Position numbers and translations under genes: made by a program. Of a DNA stretch of 64,000 bases, positions 60,928 through 64,000 are shown piece by piece (positions within the stretch are counted from its first letter, which is position 1; each line of letters opens with the position of its first letter). A model generated the notes under the pieces. That model did not search any database. It was not told the origin of the DNA and saw nothing but the letters and a program-made list of their open reading frames with translations. Source of the DNA: Hyperoodon ampullatus (lineage: Eukaryota > Chordata > Mammalia > Artiodactyla > Ziphiidae); contig OX457072.1 of NCBI GenBank assembly GCA_949752795.1, positions 1,736,001 through 1,800,000 on the forward strand, given 5' to 3'.

Positions 60928-63900
60928 ATGGGAATAGGAACATACATATCAATAATTACCTTAAATGTAAATGGACTAAATGCTCCCACCAAAAGACACA
61001 GAGTGGCTGAATGGATACAAAAACAAGACCCATATATATGCTGTCTACAAGAGACCCACTTCAGACCTAGAGACACATACAGATTGAAAGTAAGGGGATG
61101 GAAAAAGATATTCCATGCAAATGGAAATCAAAAGAAAGCTGGAGTAGCAATTCTTATATCAGACAAAATAGACTTTAAAATAAAGACTATTAGAAGAGAC
61201 AAAGAAGGACACTACATAACGATAAAGGGATCGATCCAAGAAGAAGATATAACAATTGTAAATATTTATGCACCCAACATAGGAGCACCTCAATACATAA
61301 GGCAAATACTAACAGCCATAAAAGGGGAAATCGACAGTAACACAATCATAGTAGGGGACTTTAACACCCCACTTTCACCAATGGACAGATCATCCAAAAT
61401 GAAAATAAATAAGGAAACACAAGCTTTAAATGACACATTAAACAAGACGGACTTAGTTGATATTTATAGGACATTCCATCCAAAAACAACAGAATACACA
61501 TTTTTCTCAAGTGCTCATGGAACATTCTCCAGGATAGATCATATCTTGGGTCACAAATCAAGCCTTGGTAAATTTAAGAAAATTGAAATTGTATCAAGTA
61601 TCTTTTCCGACCACAATGCTATGAGACTAGACATCAATTACAGGAAAAGATCTGTAAAAAATACAAACATATGGAGGCTAAACAATACACTACTCAATAA
61701 CGAAGTGATCACTGAAGAAATCAAAGAGGAAATTAAAAAATACCTAGAAACAAATGACAATGGATACACTACGACCCAAAACCTATGGGACGCAGCAAAA
61801 GCAGTTCTAAGGGGGAAGTTTATAGCAATACAATCCCACCTTAAGAAACAGGAAACATTTCGAGTAAACAACCTGACCCTGCACCTAAAGCAATTAGAGA
61901 AAGAAGAACAAAAAACCCCCAAAGTTAGCAGAAGGAAAGAAATCATAAAGATCAGATCAGAAATAAATGAAAAAGAAATGAAGGAAACAATAGCAAAAAT
62001 CAACCAAACTAAAAGCTGGTTCTTTGAGAAGATAAACAAAATTGACAAACCATTAGCCAGACACATCAAGAAAAGAAGGGAGAAGACTCAAATCAATAGA
62101 ATTAGAAATGAAAAAGGAGAAGTAACAACTGACACTGCAGAAATACAAAAGATCATGAGAGATTACTATAAGCAACTCTATGCCAATAAAATGGACAACC
62201 TGGAAGAAATGGACAAATTCTTAGAAATGCACAACCTACCAAGACTGACTCAGGAAGAAAGAGAAAATATGAATAGACCAATCACAAGCACTGAAATTGA
62301 AACTGTGATTAAAAATCTTCCATCAAACAAAAGCCCAGGACCAGATGGCTTCACAGGCGAATTCTATCAAACATTTAGAGAAGAGCTAACACCCATCCTT
62401 CTCAAACTCTTCCAAACAATATCAGAGGAAGGAACACTCCCAAACTCATTCTACGAGGCCACCATCACCTTGATACCAAAACCAGGCAAGGATGTCACAA
62501 AGAAAGAAAACTACAGGCCAATATCACTGATGAACATAGATGCAAAAATCCTCAACAAAATACTAGCAAACAGAATCCAACAGCACATTAAAAGGATCAT
62601 ACACCACGATCAAGTGGGGTTTATTCCAGGAATGCAAGGATTCTTCAATATACGCAAATCAATCAATGTGATACCCCATATAAACAAGTTGAAGGAGAAA
62701 AACCATATGATCATCTCAATAGATGCAGAGAAAGCTTTCGACAAAATTCAACACCCATTTATGATAAAAACCCTGCAGAAAGTAGGCATAGAGGGAACTT
62801 TCCTCAACATAATAAAGGCCGTATATGACAAACCCACAGCCAACATTGTCCTCAATGGTGAAAAACTGAAACCATTTCCACTAAGATCAGGAACAAGACA
62901 AGGCTGCCCACTCTCACCACTCTTATTCAACCTAGTTTTGGAAGTTTTAGCCACAGCAATCAGAGAAGAAAAGGAAATAAAAGGAATCCAAATTGGAAAA
63001 GAAGAAGTAAAGCTGTCACTGTTTGCAGATGACATGATACTATACATAGAGAATCCTAAAGATGCTACCGAAAAACTACTAGAGCTAATCAATGAATTTG
63101 GTAAAGTAGCAGGATACAAAATTAATGCACAGAAATCTCTGGCATTCCTGTACACTAATGATGAAAAATCTGAAAATGAAATCAAGAAAACACTCCCATT
63201 TACCATTGCAACAAAAAGAATAAAATATCTAGGAATAAACCTACCTAAGGAGACAAAAGACCTGTATGCAGAAAATTATAAGACACTGATGAAAGAAATT
63301 AAAGATGATATAAATAGATGGAGAGATATACCATGCTCCTGGATTGGAAGAATCAATATTGTGAAAATGACTCTACTACCCAAAGCAATCTACAGATTCA
63401 ATGCAATCCCTATCAAACTACCACTGGCATTTTTCACAGAACTAGAACAAAAAATTTCAAAATTTGTTTGGAAAAGCAAAAGACCCCGAATAGCCAAAGC
63501 AATCTTGAGAACGAAAAACGGAGCTGGAGGAATCAGGCTCCCTGACTTCAGACTATACTACAAAGCTACAGTAATTAAGACAGTGTGGTACTGGCATAAA
63601 AACAGAAAGATAGATCAGTGGATCAGGATAGAAAGCCCAGAGATAAACACACGCACATATGGCCAACTTATCTTTGATAAAGGAGGCAGGAATGTACAGT
63701 GGAGAAAGGACAGCCTCTTCAATAAGTGGTGCTGGGAAAACTGGACAGGGACATGTAAAAGTATGAGATTAGATCATTCCCTAACACCATGCACAAAAAT
63801 AAGCTCAAAATGGATTAAAGACCTAAATGTAAGGCCAGAAACTATCAAACTCTTAGAGGAAAACATAGGTAGAACACTCTATGACATAAATCACAGCAAG

Positions 63901-64000
63901 ATCCTTTTGGACCCACCTCCTAGAGAAATGGAACTAAAAACAAAGATAAACAAATGGGACCTAATGAAACTTCAAAGCTTCTGCACAGCAAAGGAAACCA
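60928..64000 (+). CDS. LINE-1 ORF2 protein (endonuclease-reverse transcriptase), open to window edge, partial
   Basis: I translated the frame codon by codon: ATG at 60928, 1,024 codons without a stop, and the window ends first (human ORF2p is 1,275 residues). The apurinic/apyrimidinic-type endonuclease has Glu42 in LQETH, Asp144 and Asn146 in GDFN, Asp204 in RIDHI, and Asp228-His229 in SDHN, all one position off the human numbering. The reverse transcriptase has Asp599 in SIDAEKAFD and Asp701-Asp702 in FADD. Other landmarks are [17 protein letters not shown] and [12 protein letters not shown]. The Cys-rich C-terminus lies outside the window. This protein nicks DNA and primes cDNA synthesis at the target. 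Its continuous frame contrasts with every other LINE-1 here. Confidence 0.96.
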   Translation, partial: MGIGTYISIITLNVNGLNAPTKRHRVAEWIQKQDPYICCLQETHFRPRDTYRLKVRGWKKIFHANGNQKKAGVAILISDKIDFKIKTIRRDKEGHYITIKGSIQEEDITIVNIYAPNIGAPQYIRQILTAIKGEIDSNTIIVGDFNTPLSPMDRSSKMKINKETQALNDTLNKTDLVDIYRTFHPKTTEYTFFSSAHGTFSRIDHILGHKSSLGKFKKIEIVSSIFSDHNAMRLDINYRKRSVKNTNIWRLNNTLLNNEVITEEIKEEIKKYLETNDNGYTTTQNLWDAAKAVLRGKFIAIQSHLKKQETFRVNNLTLHLKQLEKEEQKTPKVSRRKEIIKIRSEINEKEMKETIAKINQTKSWFFEKINKIDKPLARHIKKRREKTQINRIRNEKGEVTTDTAEIQKIMRDYYKQLYANKMDNLEEMDKFLEMHNLPRLTQEERENMNRPITSTEIETVIKNLPSNKSPGPDGFTGEFYQTFREELTPILLKLFQTISEEGTLPNSFYEATITLIPKPGKDVTKKENYRPISLMNIDAKILNKILANRIQQHIKRIIHHDQVGFIPGMQGFFNIRKSINVIPHINKLKEKNHMIISIDAEKAFDKIQHPFMIKTLQKVGIEGTFLNIIKAVYDKPTANIVLNGEKLKPFPLRSGTRQGCPLSPLLFNLVLEVLATAIREEKEIKGIQIGKEEVKLSLFADDMILYIENPKDATEKLLELINEFGKVAGYKINAQKSLAFLYTNDEKSENEIKKTLPFTIATKRIKYLGINLPKETKDLYAENYKTLMKEIKDDINRWRDIPCSWIGRINIVKMTLLPKAIYRFNAIPIKLPLAFFTELEQKISKFVWKSKRPRIAKAILRTKNGAGGIRLPDFRLYYKATVIKTVWYWHKNRKIDQWIRIESPEINTRTYGQLIFDKGGRNVQWRKDSLFNKWCWENWTGTCKSMRLDHSLTPCTKISSKWIKDLNVRPETIKLLEENIGRTLYDINHSKILLDPPPREMELKTKINKWDLMKLQSFCTAKET

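Larger units (their letters stand above)
57833..64000 (+). mobile_element. Young LINE-1 with intact 5' end, ORF1 and open ORF2, cut by the window edge
   Basis: The element begins with GGGGGCCGGAGGAAGATGGC, the usual G-rich LINE-1 start with a YY1 site. It is followed by a 2.06-kb 5' UTR, ORF1 (59892-60869), a 58-base spacer and ORF2 (from 60928) up to the last base of the window. No truncation, inversion, stop or frameshift is visible over 6.17 kb. The 3' end, poly-A tail and target-site duplication lie outside, so completeness is unproven. It sits in an old LINE-1 fragment downstream of SNTG1, in the same orientation as that gene. Confidence 0.95.

Noticed and set aside
62748..63206. Minus-strand 152-codon frame
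   Set aside because: It is the antisense shadow of the LINE-1 ORF2 reverse-transcriptase region.
1..64000. CRISPR arrays, bacterial operons, phage or plasmid features
   Set aside because: Split exons with GT-AG borders, mammalian SINEs and LINEs and AT-rich introns show this is vertebrate nuclear DNA. No regularly spaced direct repeats were seen.

Overview
This window looks like nuclear DNA of a mammal, most probably a cetacean. Eleven copies of the tRNA-derived CHR-type SINE of the whale-hippo lineage are present, several with intact target-site duplications. LINE-1 of many ages, MIR, L2, an MLT1-type LTR and a cetartiodactyl-style mini-mariner are also present. I saw no BovB or Bov-tA, which argues against a ruminant. 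The species cannot be named from sequence alone.

Positions 1 to about 45,050 (+ strand) are the 3' part of one gene, read as gamma-1-syntrophin (SNTG1). Its last four coding exons are at 10040-10192, 14721-14813, 26259-26369 and 44558-44716. Each internal exon is a whole number of codons, and together they give 171 residues: the end of a PH domain, then the C-terminal syntrophin-unique region and a stop. A short 3' UTR has a poly(A) signal at 45030. The introns are AT-rich. Three hold little but scattered repeats. The last (26370-44557) contains a large nest of old LINE-1 copies (29.9-38.4 kb), itself hit by SINEs and by a younger LINE-1 with a 5' inversion.

Positions 45-57.8 kb are intergenic: a SINE, a 58-bp mariner miniature element, a 2.6-kb dead LINE-1, an MLT1-type LTR and old fragments. 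Two items do not fit the repeat background. One is a 96-bp minus-strand segment (55539-55634) with good splice sites, one open frame and Ser/Thr-rich coding. The other is a CpG-rich block at 56.3-57.2 kb with a perfect CRE palindrome, lying upstream of it on the minus strand.

From 57,833 to the end lies a young LINE-1 on the + strand. It has its own 5' end with a YY1 site, a 2.06-kb 5' UTR with tandem repeats and a 370-bp polypyrimidine tract, an intact ORF1 (325 aa), and an ORF2 with no stop for 1,024 codons up to the window edge. The endonuclease and reverse-transcriptase catalytic residues I could check are all present. No RNA genes or CRISPR arrays were found. Most short open frames in the window are chance frames or lie inside repeats.
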